Part shown: piece after piece, positions 1 to 8,825 of the stretch | How the letters are laid out: every line of letters begins with the position of its first letter | How positions within the stretch are numbered: the stretch's first letter is position 1 | Program-made: the position numbers and the translations under genes | Source: Planctomycetaceae bacterium | GTDB taxonomy: Bacteria; Planctomycetota; Planctomycetia; Planctomycetales; Planctomycetaceae | Direction: 5' to 3' | Assembly (NCBI GenBank): GCA_014762625.1 | Contig: JABURQ010000056.1 | Location: forward strand, 1-64,000 | DNA: 64,000 nucleotides | The notes under the pieces: generated by a model | The model's input: the letters and a program-made list of their open reading frames with translations, nothing else | The model's database searches: none | Told to the model about the DNA's origin: nothing

Positions 1-45
1 AAGATGAGAACTTTTGAAGTTGAGGTTTTGCAAAAAGCTCATCTT
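1..45. repeat. Imperfect inverted repeat at the left edge
   Basis: Bases 1-8 (aagatgag) are exactly complementary to 38-45 (ctcatctt), and inside them cttttg (11-16) faces caaaaag (31-37). The result is a roughly 15 bp imperfect stem with an AT-rich loop. It lies downstream of the minus-strand map gene and could end its transcript. It may extend left of the window, so the true edges are unknown. Confidence 0.4.
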
Positions 46-125
46 CCAAACTTTAAGGACTTACGACGAAAACAGCCGTATGTCTTCCAGACACGAAAAA
101 CACATTCTCGCCAAACAGTACACAA

Positions 126-300
126 AAACAAATTCTGCGCGGGATGTGAAAAATCGGATCAAAAACGGTCGTTTTCCACTCGTGTTTTCAACTTTGCAAC
201 TTAACAACTTGGGAAATTGTCAAGTTGAAAATCTTCGGGATTCAGCAACAAAACGGCAGAGTCCCTGGCAAACACCGAAAGCAAATCAGAACTGATGGCC
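126..300. repeat. Dispersed intergenic repeat, copy A
   Basis: This stretch closely matches 60726-60904 in the same orientation. A block of 51 bases (159-209) is identical to 60760-60810, and most flanking positions also agree. On the minus strand it contains caacttg...caagttg (7 bp arms), further aagttg repeats, and an aaaac/gtttt mini-hairpin. The repeat runs into the last codons of map, so part of it is transcribed with that gene. It is a non-coding repeat family of this genome and not a recognised insertion sequence. Confidence 0.7.
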
Positions 301-1086
301 TTCCTGCGGTCCGTTCTGGGTGAGCGTCAGGACTTCAGGTCCGTCTTCCTGCATGAGAATCGTATGTTCGAACTGAGCGGAAAGTTTTCCATCACGCGTG
401 CGAACCGTCCAGCCGTCTTTTCGGTCGAGCACGGTATCGCGGCGACCGAGGTTCAACATCGGTTCGATGGTCAGGCAGGTGCCGGGACGGATGACATCCC
501 AGCGGGACTTGGGATGCGGGAAATGGGGAACGCCGGGATCCTGATGAAATTCGCGTCCGATGCCGTGTCCCTGATACTGCTCGACGACGGAGTAACCGAA
601 TTTGGTGGCGTAGTTGAAGATCGCTTCGCCGATGTCGTAGACCGTTCCCCCCGGTTTGAGGGCTCGAATGCCTTTCCAGAGGGAATCGAAGGTGACTTGA
701 ACCAGTTGTCGCGCCTCGTCGGAGACTTCGCCGATGAAGAATGTTTCCGACTGATCTCCGAACCAACCATCGACGATGGTGGTGAGATCGACATTCACGA
801 TGTCCCCTTCTTTCAGCACGGTGTCATCGGGAATTCCGTGGCACACCACCTGATTGATACTGGTGCAGCAACTTTTGGTGAAACCGTGGTAACCGAGCGT
901 GGCGGGCGTATGACCGTGATCGAGGGTGTATTCGTGAACGAGCGTGTTGATTTCATCTGTGGTGATACCCGGCTTGACGTGCGGTCGTACCAGATCCATC
1001 ACACTGGCATTGAAACGTCCCGCCGCGCGCAGTCCGTCCTGTTCTTCCTGAGAGAGATAGAGCGGCGGCTTTTTACGCAGAGGCAT
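286..1086 (-). CDS. map: Methionine aminopeptidase, type I
   Basis: Cytosolic metallopeptidase that removes the initiator methionine from nascent proteins. The 266-residue product has the pita-bread fold signatures: the [17 protein letters not shown] region, the metal ligands in VNVDLT and GDQSETF, the [11 protein letters not shown] histidine motif, TIEPM, and a late QFEHTIL glutamate. An in-frame ATG at 1146 would add 20 residues, but the family normally begins close to the basic MPLRKK segment, so 1086 is preferred. The last codons lie in the dispersed repeat. It is transcribed away from the RNA methyltransferase genes on the other strand. Identity is secure; only the start is uncertain. 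Confidence 0.93.
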   Translation of the reverse strand: MPLRKKPPLYLSQEEQDGLRAAGRFNASVMDLVRPHVKPGITTDEINTLVHEYTLDHGHTPATLGYHGFTKSCCTSINQVVCHGIPDDTVLKEGDIVNVDLTTIVDGWFGDQSETFFIGEVSDEARQLVQVTFDSLWKGIRALKPGGTVYDIGEAIFNYATKFGYSVVEQYQGHGIGREFHQDPGVPHFPHPKSRWDVIRPGTCLTIEPMLNLGRRDTVLDRKDGWTVRTRDGKLSAQFEHTILMQEDGPEVLTLTQNGPQEGHQF

Positions 1087-1280
1087 AGACGTCTCGTTCG
1101 GTGGATCCAAAACATGTTCGGAAACGAAATTCTGAATGCGATTCATTCTGCCAGAATTGTCGGCGATCTGAAAGGATTGGATTTCGGTTCAGAAAAATTT
1201 TCTGTGGTAAGCTTGTCTGGTCGTCCGGCTTGCTCCACGATGGCATTCGCCCCGCCTTCATGAATTCACAGGAGAGACAG

Positions 1281-2102
1281 ATGTCCGCTGCCGACCGCTC
1301 CCGCAAACCGAAACTGATGGGCAATCATCAGCGTTCGTGGATTTGGGGGCGCCATGCGGTTCTGGAAGCGGTTCGATCCGAACGATGGTTTCCCCTGGAA
1401 GTGCGCGCGGCACACGACGTCGATCCCGAAATTCGTCGGGAATTGGCGGACTGGATCGAAACTCGGAAAGAGTTGGCCGCTGCGGATTTCCCCCCGGTCC
1501 TGGAGTTTGAAGAGGCCTCCCGGCTTGAGAATCTTTGCCATCAATCCGATCACCAGGGCCTGATCGCTCGCATGCCCGAGTATCCCTATCTCACAACCGC
1601 GGAACTGCTGGCCAATCTATCGGAGCAATCGTTTCTGCTGGTTCTGGACGGAATTCAGGACGCGTTCAATTTTGGAGCCTGTTTGCGGTGCGCGGAGGTG
1701 TTCGGCGTGGATGCGGTGTTGATCGGAACGAAGGGGCAGACCGGAGTGAACAGTCAGGTCGTCAGAAGTTCGGCGGGGGCCGTACACCACGTTCCCATCG
1801 CTCGGGCGTCGGATCTGACAGACTCGCTGACGAAACTTCAATCGGCGGGCGTTACCCTCGTTGCCTCGACCGAAAAAGCGGAACAAGCTCTTCCCCAGGC
1901 GAACATGCGGGGAGCCATCGCGGTCATCGTGGGAAACGAAGGAACCGGAATTGCCGCGGAACGATTGGAGTTGGCGTCCCGCCGGGTTGCCATCCCGCAA
2001 CAGGGGATCGTCCAGTCGTTGAACGCGGCCGTCGCGACAGGGATCGTCCTCTATGAAGCCGTCCGACAACGAGAGTACGACCGTCAACAGGAAGAGACCT
2101 GA
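1281..2102 (+). CDS. TrmH/SpoU-family RNA 2'-O-methyltransferase (first of pair)
   Basis: AdoMet-dependent SPOUT enzyme expected to methylate a ribose 2'-OH in rRNA or tRNA. The 273-residue protein starts with a WGRHAVLEAV substrate-binding segment typical of RlmB-like enzymes. It then shows the three knot motifs: LDGIQDAFNFG (the family normally has DPxNxG), VGNEGTGI, and IPQQG...SLNAAVA. The start at 1281 is supported by an aggaga site about six bases upstream; the frame is open further back but that part has no family similarity. It is followed two bases after its stop by a second SpoU gene. The exact RNA target cannot be read from sequence. Confidence 0.88.
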   Translation: MSAADRSRKPKLMGNHQRSWIWGRHAVLEAVRSERWFPLEVRAAHDVDPEIRRELADWIETRKELAAADFPPVLEFEEASRLENLCHQSDHQGLIARMPEYPYLTTAELLANLSEQSFLLVLDGIQDAFNFGACLRCAEVFGVDAVLIGTKGQTGVNSQVVRSSAGAVHHVPIARASDLTDSLTKLQSAGVTLVASTEKAEQALPQANMRGAIAVIVGNEGTGIAAERLELASRRVAIPQQGIVQSLNAAVATGIVLYEAVRQREYDRQQEET

Positions 2103-2104
2103 AT

Positions 2105-2833
2105 ATGTCCCTCGAACTACGCAATCCCCATAGCGTGCTGGCGGCCCTCAAACATCGTCCCCATGATGTGCGAGAGATCCGTTGCACATCGAACAGTCCC
2201 GGCGGCGCATGGGAAGAAGCTTTGCTGGAGGCACAAAGCGCGGGGATTCCCATTTCGGTCAGTCATCGCCAGGGAGGTGGACGACGGCAACGTGGGCAAA
2301 CCGAACGCTCCAGCGGAACGGTGGCACTCGTCAAGGAGCGATCGCCGGCATCGCTCGAAGAGATCCTGCCGACCCGAGAAGCCGTTCCGGAAACGGGACT
2401 CTGGCTGGCACTCGACTGCCTGCAGGATCCACAGAACGTGGGCGCCATTTTTCGCAGCGCATCTTTCTTCGGGATTCAGGGGATCCTGATGACGAAAGAT
2501 CGATCCGCGCCGATGAATTCGACGGTGTACGACGTCTCCGCGGGAGGAGCCGAGGCAGTTCCGTTTGCGGTCGTCACGAATTTGACTCAGTCGCTTAAAA
2601 TTGCCAAAGAATGCGGCCTGTGGGTGCTCGGAGCTTCGGAACATGCGGAGAAGGATGTTTCCCAAGTTGACCGGGGGCGTCCCTGGGTACTGGTCATCGG
2701 GAACGAACAGAAAGGAATCCGCCGATTAACAAGCGAGCAGTGTGATGAAATGTGCCTGATTTCACCGCGCGGCGAGGTGTCGTCTTTAAACGCTTCGGTC
2801 GCGGCGGGTGTTTTAATGTCGGAACTGACTTGA
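2105..2833 (+). CDS. TrmH/SpoU-family RNA methyltransferase (second of pair)
   Basis: This 242-residue SPOUT methyltransferase has complete knot motifs: LDCLQDPQNVGAIFRSA, VIGNEQKGI, and ISPRGEVSSLNASVAAG. The N-terminal part (NPHSVLAAL) corresponds to the substrate-binding domain, followed by an Arg/Gly/Gln-rich linker near residues 55-70. It sits two bases downstream of another SpoU gene, so the two are very likely co-transcribed and may have arisen by an old duplication, although they are now quite different. An rRNA 2'-O-methyltransferase such as RlmB is the likely role for one of them; which one is unknown. Confidence 0.88.
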   Translation: MSLELRNPHSVLAALKHRPHDVREIRCTSNSPGGAWEEALLEAQSAGIPISVSHRQGGGRRQRGQTERSSGTVALVKERSPASLEEILPTREAVPETGLWLALDCLQDPQNVGAIFRSASFFGIQGILMTKDRSAPMNSTVYDVSAGGAEAVPFAVVTNLTQSLKIAKECGLWVLGASEHAEKDVSQVDRGRPWVLVIGNEQKGIRRLTSEQCDEMCLISPRGEVSSLNASVAAGVLMSELT

Positions 2834-2888
2834 AAGTGTGCTAGACTGAGTAAGTCGCAGATTTCGATCAGAAAAGTAAAAAAGTGAT

Positions 2889-2939
2889 CCGTTGCTTCAC
2901 GACGGCTACCGAGAGTGCAACGGAAGAAGTCTTCGTTGC
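2889..2939 (+). promoter_or_regulatory. Competing hairpins in the FHA gene leader
   Basis: gcaacgg at 2917-2923 can pair with ccgttgc at 2889-2895. Alternatively gcaac/gaag (2917-2926) can pair with cttc/gttgc (2931-2939) across an AAGT tetraloop with one bulge. The two pairings share 2917-2923 and exclude each other, as in an attenuator. No T-run follows either, so a role is only inferred. Confidence 0.3.
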
Positions 2940-3023
2940 CGTTCAAGCGATCGGTTGTACGTCGGATGTTTTGACGTGATTGATTGGCATCCTCCATTAC
3001 TCCCTCAGCATCTGAGAAAACAC

Positions 3024-3698
3024 ATGACAGAACTCACCATTCAAATTCTGGAGGGATTGGAACGCGGCAAGGTCTTTTCTCACCTGGAGCCTCCGTTCAC
3101 CATCGGACGAGAAATCTCCAATGAGATCGCCTTGAATGATGAAAGCGTCAGCCGCTATCACGCGAAAGTCCAGGTAGACAACGAACGCATCATCCTGACC
3201 GATCTGGGAAGCACGAACGGCACACGCATCAACGGCCATCCCGTTCAATTGAAAGTCCTGAAGCCGGGCGACCAGATCCATATCGGACGCTGCGTTTTAC
3301 TTTTTGGAAGCTTCGACGAGATTGAAGAAACTCTCGGTTATTCTGACGGTCAAACAGGGATCGATAGCTCTGGACAGGAGACTCAAAAGGATTTGGAAAT
3401 CAACCAAGGAATGGTTGCCCCCGGTTCTCGAACCATGAATCCTGAGGTCAATCTCGACTTATTTCCTCAAGGCTGCCCGGAAGTTCCAGAAGATCTGAAA
3501 CTGGTTCAACGAGCGCAAATCTCAGACCTGCTCGCCTTCATGCACAATCGCCTCGTGCAATTGATGGCGGAAAGCCACGAGGAATCCAACGCCGAGGAAA
3601 ATCGGGAAGTTCGGATTCCCTGGGAAACCTGGCAGCGGATGATTCGGACCGAAATGGAACTCGCCCAAGCGCTCCAGAAAATCGCGGACCCGGAATAA
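3024..3698 (+). CDS. FHA domain protein
   Basis: The N-terminal hundred residues of this 224-residue protein form a forkhead-associated domain, which binds phosphothreonine peptides. The visible motifs are FTIGREISNEIAL, SVSRYHAKV, and DLGSTNGTRING, which supply the phosphate-binding Arg, Ser and Asn positions. The C-terminal part is a low-complexity linker followed by a helical segment (about residues 155-220) with no recognised fold. The ATG at 3024 opens directly into the domain. It stands alone between the RNA methyltransferases and a divergent regulator, so its kinase partner is not visible here. The domain call is firm; the process it serves is unknown. Confidence 0.88.
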   Translation: MTELTIQILEGLERGKVFSHLEPPFTIGREISNEIALNDESVSRYHAKVQVDNERIILTDLGSTNGTRINGHPVQLKVLKPGDQIHIGRCVLLFGSFDEIEETLGYSDGQTGIDSSGQETQKDLEINQGMVAPGSRTMNPEVNLDLFPQGCPEVPEDLKLVQRAQISDLLAFMHNRLVQLMAESHEESNAEENREVRIPWETWQRMIRTEMELAQALQKIADPE

Positions 3699-3753
3699 AG
3701 CGGATGGTTTCCCGTTCACTTCGGCCCGCCTGAAAACGGTGATCGAATGACTC

Positions 3754-4422
3754 TCACGGATCGACCAGTCCCTCACGAATGGCAAACCGCGCCAGCTCGA
3801 CACGGTCGTGTATCCCCAATTTGTTCATAATCCGATATTTGTGAGAATCGATCGACTTTTCCGAGAGATGCATTTTTTTCGCGACCTCTTTCACACTTTG
3901 CCCGAGTGCGAGATGTCGTAGCACTTCGAGTTGTCGATTGGTCAATGCCGACAGTCCGATTTCCTCTCGCATCGAATACGTATGATCTTCTCGGTTGTAG
4001 ACAACCCGTTCCTGGATCGCCTCGGAAAAACAGAAGTCACCACGATTGATGCGATGTAGGGAGTCCACCAGGAAGGCGAACGGTTCGCTTTTCAAGAGAT
4101 AGCCGTATGTTCCGACTCGTAAGGCTTGCTCGATACTGATGTCGGATGCAGATTGACCCAGAAACAGAAAGCGAGTTTTTTTCTGGCGAGAACGGATTTC
4201 GGCGGCGACGTCATACGGATCACGATTCTCCAAATCGGCTCCCAGAATCGCCACTTCGGGAGTGGTCTCCAGGCAGGCCTGGATTCCTTTCTGGGGATTG
4301 TTTCCCGCGTAGACGACTGAGAACTGAGGGTCGGAATCGAGATTGGCAACGAGTGAATCAAGCAGCATCAGCTCGGAATCAATGATCACAACGTGTATGA
4401 GGACTGGATTTGGAAGATCCAT
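3754..4422 (-). CDS. LuxR/NarL-type response regulator with degenerate receiver
   Basis: DNA-binding regulator of 222 residues with an N-terminal receiver-like domain (about 8-125) and a C-terminal LuxR helix-turn-helix (about 155-215; LTNRQLEVLRHLALGQSVKEVAKKMHLS...). In the receiver the phosphoacceptor position, expected after a hydrophobic beta-3 strand, is Gly61 (VAILG), and the usual acidic pair is Asp15-Ser16. Lys111 is kept. It therefore probably does not work by normal Asp phosphorylation and may be constitutive or controlled by another signal. No histidine kinase is adjacent. The family is certain; the lack of phosphorylation is inferred from alignment by eye. Confidence 0.9.
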   Translation of the reverse strand: MDLPNPVLIHVVIIDSELMLLDSLVANLDSDPQFSVVYAGNNPQKGIQACLETTPEVAILGADLENRDPYDVAAEIRSRQKKTRFLFLGQSASDISIEQALRVGTYGYLLKSEPFAFLVDSLHRINRGDFCFSEAIQERVVYNREDHTYSMREEIGLSALTNRQLEVLRHLALGQSVKEVAKKMHLSEKSIDSHKYRIMNKLGIHDRVELARFAIREGLVDP

Positions 4423-4990
4423 GCGTCAGGTATCCTTGGGAGGTAGTTATTTGCTCAATCGTGTTAAAAGAGAAAAAACGGTTCCCAGGGGAGAGGAACA
4501 TGGAATAAAACAGAGCCGAGAAATTTTCCGGCCAAAACCCAGAGACATTCCGGGAGACTGCGGTGAGGTGAGAGTGAAAGCATGGATGAAACCACGCGGA
4601 TTCTTTGGCTCGTAAGAGCCTCTGGCCTGTGGAGATTTCGCCAGGGACCAGCCACTGCACAGAGAAGAGATACCTCTGTTCAAACAACGTAACATCGAGT
4701 GCAACACCCTCAACCACCACAGGGACAAACCTGTTTCACGCCTGAGGGGGGAGGGTGAAACCTTGTAATGATACGATAACGTCCAATTTAACCAGTTGAA
4801 ATGATAGAGTCATTCTAAAAATATTTTGATTTGCCTCCAGCATTGAAGAATTTCCCGTTCCCGATCATGATTAACTCCTGAGAAAAGGGCTCGCTCGTCA
4901 CTGCGTCCTGCACGGAAAATCGCACAAGTCAACAGGAGATCTTGTTTTACAGCCAGAAAAGAGGCGTAAAGCATCGAGTTTGTAGCCCCC
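4423..4990. other. Intergenic region, 568 bases, no convincing gene
   Basis: Divergent spacer between the response regulator and the antiporter gene. Short reading frames on both strands look random. One feature stands out: gtttcac (4733-4739) faces gtgaaac (4755-4761) around a G-rich 15-base loop. The last 200 bases are AT-rich and probably hold the antiporter promoter, but no convincing -35/-10 pair could be fixed. Confidence 0.5.
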
Positions 4991-6589
4991 ATGAACAGCG
5001 AACTTTCTACTGAAAATTCCGAACAGATGTCCAAATGGGTCATGGCAGGCCTGATCCTGGTGACGATTGGTTATTTTGGCTGGTTTTTCACTGCTTCTAC
5101 TTCCGCGCAAGAACCTCATGGCTCTTCCCACATTGTGGAGCCCGTGGAAGACAGTTCTCACCACGATTCAGAACCCGAATCAGAGAAGCATGCGGAACAG
5201 GAGCATGGAGAAGCTGGCGAGGAGCAGCATGCGTCATCCCCACCTCCCGCTCTGTATAGCGTGATTCCGTTCGTTATGCTGCTCGGAGCGATCGCCGTTT
5301 TTCCGCTGTTTCACCAGACGGAACACTGGTGGGAACATAACATCAATCGATTCAAGGTCGCGGCGGGACTGGGCCTGTTTACCCTGGTTTACTATGCCTT
5401 CCTCTACGGGCACCCTGTTGAAGACCACTTCACACATGGGCATGCGGAAAGTGGTTTACTCGGGTCGGTGGTCATTCTCAAGAATGCGATTTTAGTGGAA
5501 TACGTCCCCTTTATTGCCTTGCTCTTCAGCCTGTATGTGATTTCCGGAGGAATCCACCTGCGTGGGACTCTGGTCGGAAAACCCCAATTGAATGCCGCCA
5601 TCATCGGCCTCGGGGGGCTCTTGGCCAGTTTTATCGGAACGACGGGCGCAGCCATGCTGCTAATCCGACCGTTGATTCGAGCCAATGAGGAGCGACGTTA
5701 TGTGGCTCATACGATCGTGTTTTTCATTTTCGTTGTTTGCAACACCGGAGGGTGTTTGTTGCCGATCGGTGATCCACCGCTGTTCCTCGGATATTTACGA
5801 GGGGTCAGTTTTCTTTGGACATTAAACTTATGGCCGATGTGGCTCACAATGAATTGCGTGCTCGTGGCAGTTTATTATCTGTTCGATACACTCCGCTTTC
5901 GCCATGAAAATCTGGATCTGGAAGAAATCGAAGCCGAACAGAAAGAGCCGATATCGGTCGACGGCGGCATCAATTTTGTGTGGCTGATTGGTGTGATCGG
6001 ATGTGTGGCTCTGCTCGATCCTTCCCGGCCGATTCCTGGGACGGACTGGGCGCCTCCCGTTTTCATGCGTGAAGTGCTGATGGGATTGTTGACGGCTGTC
6101 TCGTTGATCACGACATCCAACCAGACGCGACAACTCAATTCGTTCAACTACGACGCCATCGTCGAAGTCGCGGCATTATTCATTGGAATCTTCATCTGTA
6201 TGCAACCGCCGATCCAAATCCTCGACGTTTACGGTTCTCAATTGGGGATTGATGAAGGCTGGAAGTTTTTTTGGGGAACCGGCTTACTCTCCAGTTGTCT
6301 CGATAATGCCCCGACCTATGTGGTGTTTTTTGAAACCGCGCGAACGGTCGCGGAACCGGGAGCCGAAACGATCGCCGGCGTGACGGGTTTGCATCTCATC
6401 GGAATCTCGTTGGGAGCAGTCTTTATGGGCTCGATGACGTATATCGGCAATGGGCCGAATTTCATGGTGAAAGCGATCGCTGAGAAAAACAACATTCGGA
6501 TGCCAAGCTTCTTCGGATATATGCTCTACAGTGTCGCCTTTGTGTTGCCCGCATGTATCCTGATCTGTCTGATTTTTTTACGTAGTTAA
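4991..6589 (+). CDS. Sodium:proton antiporter-like carrier (NhaD/citrate-transporter superfamily)
   Basis: Integral membrane protein of 532 residues with about twelve hydrophobic segments. The ion-transporter signature occurs twice: [16 protein letters not shown] and [22 protein letters not shown] in the first half, and [11 protein letters not shown] with [13 protein letters not shown] in the second. These are hallmarks of the ArsB/NhaD superfamily. The N-terminus has a signal-like segment ending near TSAQE, followed by a His/Glu-rich stretch (about residues 44-80) that should lie outside the membrane and could bind metal or sense pH. Export of Na+ in exchange for H+ is the likely role. No ribosome-binding site supports the start; Met13 (5027) is an alternative. 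Confidence 0.85.
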   Translation: MNSELSTENSEQMSKWVMAGLILVTIGYFGWFFTASTSAQEPHGSSHIVEPVEDSSHHDSEPESEKHAEQEHGEAGEEQHASSPPPALYSVIPFVMLLGAIAVFPLFHQTEHWWEHNINRFKVAAGLGLFTLVYYAFLYGHPVEDHFTHGHAESGLLGSVVILKNAILVEYVPFIALLFSLYVISGGIHLRGTLVGKPQLNAAIIGLGGLLASFIGTTGAAMLLIRPLIRANEERRYVAHTIVFFIFVVCNTGGCLLPIGDPPLFLGYLRGVSFLWTLNLWPMWLTMNCVLVAVYYLFDTLRFRHENLDLEEIEAEQKEPISVDGGINFVWLIGVIGCVALLDPSRPIPGTDWAPPVFMREVLMGLLTAVSLITTSNQTRQLNSFNYDAIVEVAALFIGIFICMQPPIQILDVYGSQLGIDEGWKFFWGTGLLSSCLDNAPTYVVFFETARTVAEPGAETIAGVTGLHLIGISLGAVFMGSMTYIGNGPNFMVKAIAEKNNIRMPSFFGYMLYSVAFVLPACILICLIFLRS

Positions 6590-6623
6590 GGGGATGCAGT
6601 CTGTCCCCTGAAATGAGTGACTC

Positions 6624-6902
6624 ATGTCTGAGTGGTCTTCTCTTTGCGAATCCATTCAAGGTCAGGAAGTCGTCCTGGATGTGACGGGGCTGTATGTCTA
6701 TTTGGGGACGCTGACGGACTGGGACGAGAAGTTTGTCACCCTGGAATCTGCCGACGTCCACGATCTCCGAGACACGGCCACCTCTCGGGAACGGTATGTG
6801 GTCGAAGCGCGACTGCACGGTATCCGCCCCAACCGAAACCGAGTTCACATCAGGTGGGATCAGGTATTGAGTCTTTCCGTTCTCGCGGATGTGCAAATCT
6901 GA
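6624..6902 (+). CDS. Small conserved-type protein, possible Sm-like beta barrel
   Basis: A 92-residue soluble protein of unknown function. The middle (VVLDVTGLYVYLGTLTDWDEKFVTLESADVHDL) has the strand pattern and the x-G-x-L...D-x-x-x-V-x-L spacing often seen in Sm/LSm-like or SH3-like barrels, and the end (ARLHGIRPNRNRVHIRWDQVLSLSVL) resembles an RNA-binding-like second motif. It follows the antiporter gene by 34 bases and may share its transcript. The fold suggestion is an inference from pattern only. Confidence 0.6.
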   Translation: MSEWSSLCESIQGQEVVLDVTGLYVYLGTLTDWDEKFVTLESADVHDLRDTATSRERYVVEARLHGIRPNRNRVHIRWDQVLSLSVLADVQI

Positions 6903-7120
6903 GTTTTCTGCAAGATTTTCAAATCGTCCGGAAGCCCAAGCTGTCAAACACGAATTGTGCACGTGGCTCCTAAGTTTCTGATAACAAGGGCTTTAGAGTA
7001 TTTCGGTTTCTATCTGACAACTTGCGAGTGAATCGATCTGGTTCTACCCATCCGAATTGAGTTACAAATCGTCCGGTATTTCCAATGACACAGACGATTG
7101 GAAGCAGGACAAACTCAGTG

Positions 7121-7732
7121 ATGTGGATGAAAAAACTGGTCTCCTTCAACACTTTGGTTCTGGTCTCACTTCTGGTGGGTTGTGCTCCGCGCAATCGTAC
7201 CGAACGTGGTGCCTTGGTCGGCTCGACGGCGGGGGCACTTCTGGGCGGTGTCATCGGTCATCAAAGCGGAAACACCCACGACGGAGCCGTTCTGGGTGCA
7301 CTGGCGGGTGGAATGACCGGGGCCGTTGTCGGCAACGCCGAAGACCAGAAAGAGATGGCGTACGAAGAACTTGCCGAAGTACGTCAGGAAGCCGCTCAAG
7401 CCGTTACGAACTTGGATTTAATCCGGATGACCCAAAGCGGCGTGAACGATGATATCATCATTAACACCGTGAAAACGCGCGGGGGCCGAATCGACATGAG
7501 TCCCGACGCGGTCATTGACCTGAAAGCCAACGGCGTGAGCGACCATGTCGTTCTCGAAATCCAGAAAGCAGCGCAGTCAGCCGCTAAAGATGATGTCATT
7601 CAGGTCGTTCACAATCGACCGGAAATTATTGTTATCCCAGCCATCGGCGTGGGGGTCCACAATCGTCCTCCTCACGGATACTGGCATCGTCCGCGACCTC
7701 GCAGCGGAATCCATCTTCATTACTCGCGTTAA
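7121..7732 (+). CDS. Glycine-zipper lipoprotein
   Basis: The 203-residue product opens with MWMKKLVSFNT and a hydrophobic stretch ending in the lipobox LVGC, so it should be lipid-anchored. Residues 30-75 are a glycine zipper (GALVGSTAGALLGGVIGHQSG, then GAVLGALAGGMTGAVVG) of the kind found in outer-membrane and SlyB/YMGG-type proteins. A following domain (residues 85-150) resembles a short helical repeat around DDIIINTVKTRGG, and the C-terminus is His/Arg/Pro-rich. Starting at 7121 gives the best signal peptide. Its stop overlaps the convergent DUF4380-like gene by four bases. The role is probably structural, at the envelope. Confidence 0.75.
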   Translation: MWMKKLVSFNTLVLVSLLVGCAPRNRTERGALVGSTAGALLGGVIGHQSGNTHDGAVLGALAGGMTGAVVGNAEDQKEMAYEELAEVRQEAAQAVTNLDLIRMTQSGVNDDIIINTVKTRGGRIDMSPDAVIDLKANGVSDHVVLEIQKAAQSAAKDDVIQVVHNRPEIIVIPAIGVGVHNRPPHGYWHRPRPRSGIHLHYSR

Positions 7733-8742
7733 TCGGACGAGTTATCTAGAGTCGAAGACATCGCTTTTTTCGCCTTCATCTCCACAGATTGCAGGTCGAC
7801 CTGTGCACCGTTTTGGGGAAAGATGTGTGGGACCAGGTACCAGGTCTCGGTGAAGGACGCGGACTCGCCCGGCTTTAACCGCTCCCGAGGTCCAATCGGC
7901 TCCAGCTCCACCATGGGACGATCGGGATACCAGATCGACATCGTCAAACCGGCCACCTCGTTGTAAACCCGATTCGGATAAATGGGGAACTGTTTGACGA
8001 ACATGAAGTGAGTCGGCATCAGGTAGGCAAACCACCCCGCTTGAGTATCCATCCCCAACTTGGGGTGAGCCGGCGGCCCCAGAATTTCCAGAAAACCGTC
8101 TCGCTCGCGAATGTTGGGATCTTCAGGAAGGTAGTTGATCAAGGGAGCCGGCGAATACATGACATAAGATTTGGGGAACCGACTCGGTTTTGTCAAAGGG
8201 ATCACAACAATTCCGTGCCCCAAGGCAAAGGTCCGACTCCAGTAACAATATTCGACCGTTTCGTCTGACACGTTGGTCATCGTCTGGCGACAAGAGAGAC
8301 GACTGCTTTTTTGATCGAGTTGAAAGTCACGTACGAGTTGGACTCCGGTGGGACCATCTTCAGGGCTCGTCACTCGCACGTGTCGGTCGCCGACAATTTC
8401 GCCTTTCCAGACGCCCTGCCATAACACGGGATGTTTGGGGACAGTCGTTTCCGGACCGATATCAAATCGACCGGGTATCGGAGAGCCACCTCGTTTGCCA
8501 GGTTCATATTTCCAGCCTTCTCCTCCCGTAGGTAAAGGCAACGATTCTTCACCGCAATGCTGGTAGGACAGGATGCGCCCCCCGACCGATGGACAGATCG
8601 TGACGGAAGTCTCTGCATTGGAGAGCTTCAGGCAGTCGTCGTACCCGTAGGCGGAGACAAGGCTGGCTCCCTCGAATTCTGACGCTTCGAGAATGGCCTG
8701 AAACTGCAGGAGGACACATGAAATGAGAACTGAGCGCAACAT
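7729..8742 (-). CDS. Secreted DUF4380-like protein (galactose-mutarotase-like fold)
   Basis: A 337-residue protein with an N-terminal signal peptide (hydrophobic core to about residue 20) and therefore exported. The body is all-beta in character. Segments such as VTICPSVGGRILSYQ, PGRFDIGPE, and the aromatic-rich ends (QAGWFAYLM, FVKQFPIYP, ETWYLVP) match DUF4380-type proteins, which share the aldose-1-epimerase supersandwich and probably bind carbohydrate. It lies 83 bases downstream of rnc in the same direction. The substrate is unknown. Confidence 0.72.
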   Translation of the reverse strand: MLRSVLISCVLLQFQAILEASEFEGASLVSAYGYDDCLKLSNAETSVTICPSVGGRILSYQHCGEESLPLPTGGEGWKYEPGKRGGSPIPGRFDIGPETTVPKHPVLWQGVWKGEIVGDRHVRVTSPEDGPTGVQLVRDFQLDQKSSRLSCRQTMTNVSDETVEYCYWSRTFALGHGIVVIPLTKPSRFPKSYVMYSPAPLINYLPEDPNIRERDGFLEILGPPAHPKLGMDTQAGWFAYLMPTHFMFVKQFPIYPNRVYNEVAGLTMSIWYPDRPMVELEPIGPRERLKPGESASFTETWYLVPHIFPQNGAQVDLQSVEMKAKKAMSSTLDNSSD

Positions 8743-8825
8743 GGAAACCCCTCAAGCACGGAATGGAAGTCGTTTCTAATCAGCGTACTCGCTCGTCGCC
8801 GGGAAACCAATATGCTGTGTCAGAC

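Noticed and set aside
295-1263. Long plus-strand frame opposite map
   Set aside because: It is the antisense shadow of the methionine aminopeptidase gene; its translation has no family-like features.
4423-4990. Small genes or a riboswitch before the antiporter
   Set aside because: The frames are random-looking and the only stem has a 15-base loop; no known ligand-binding consensus was seen.
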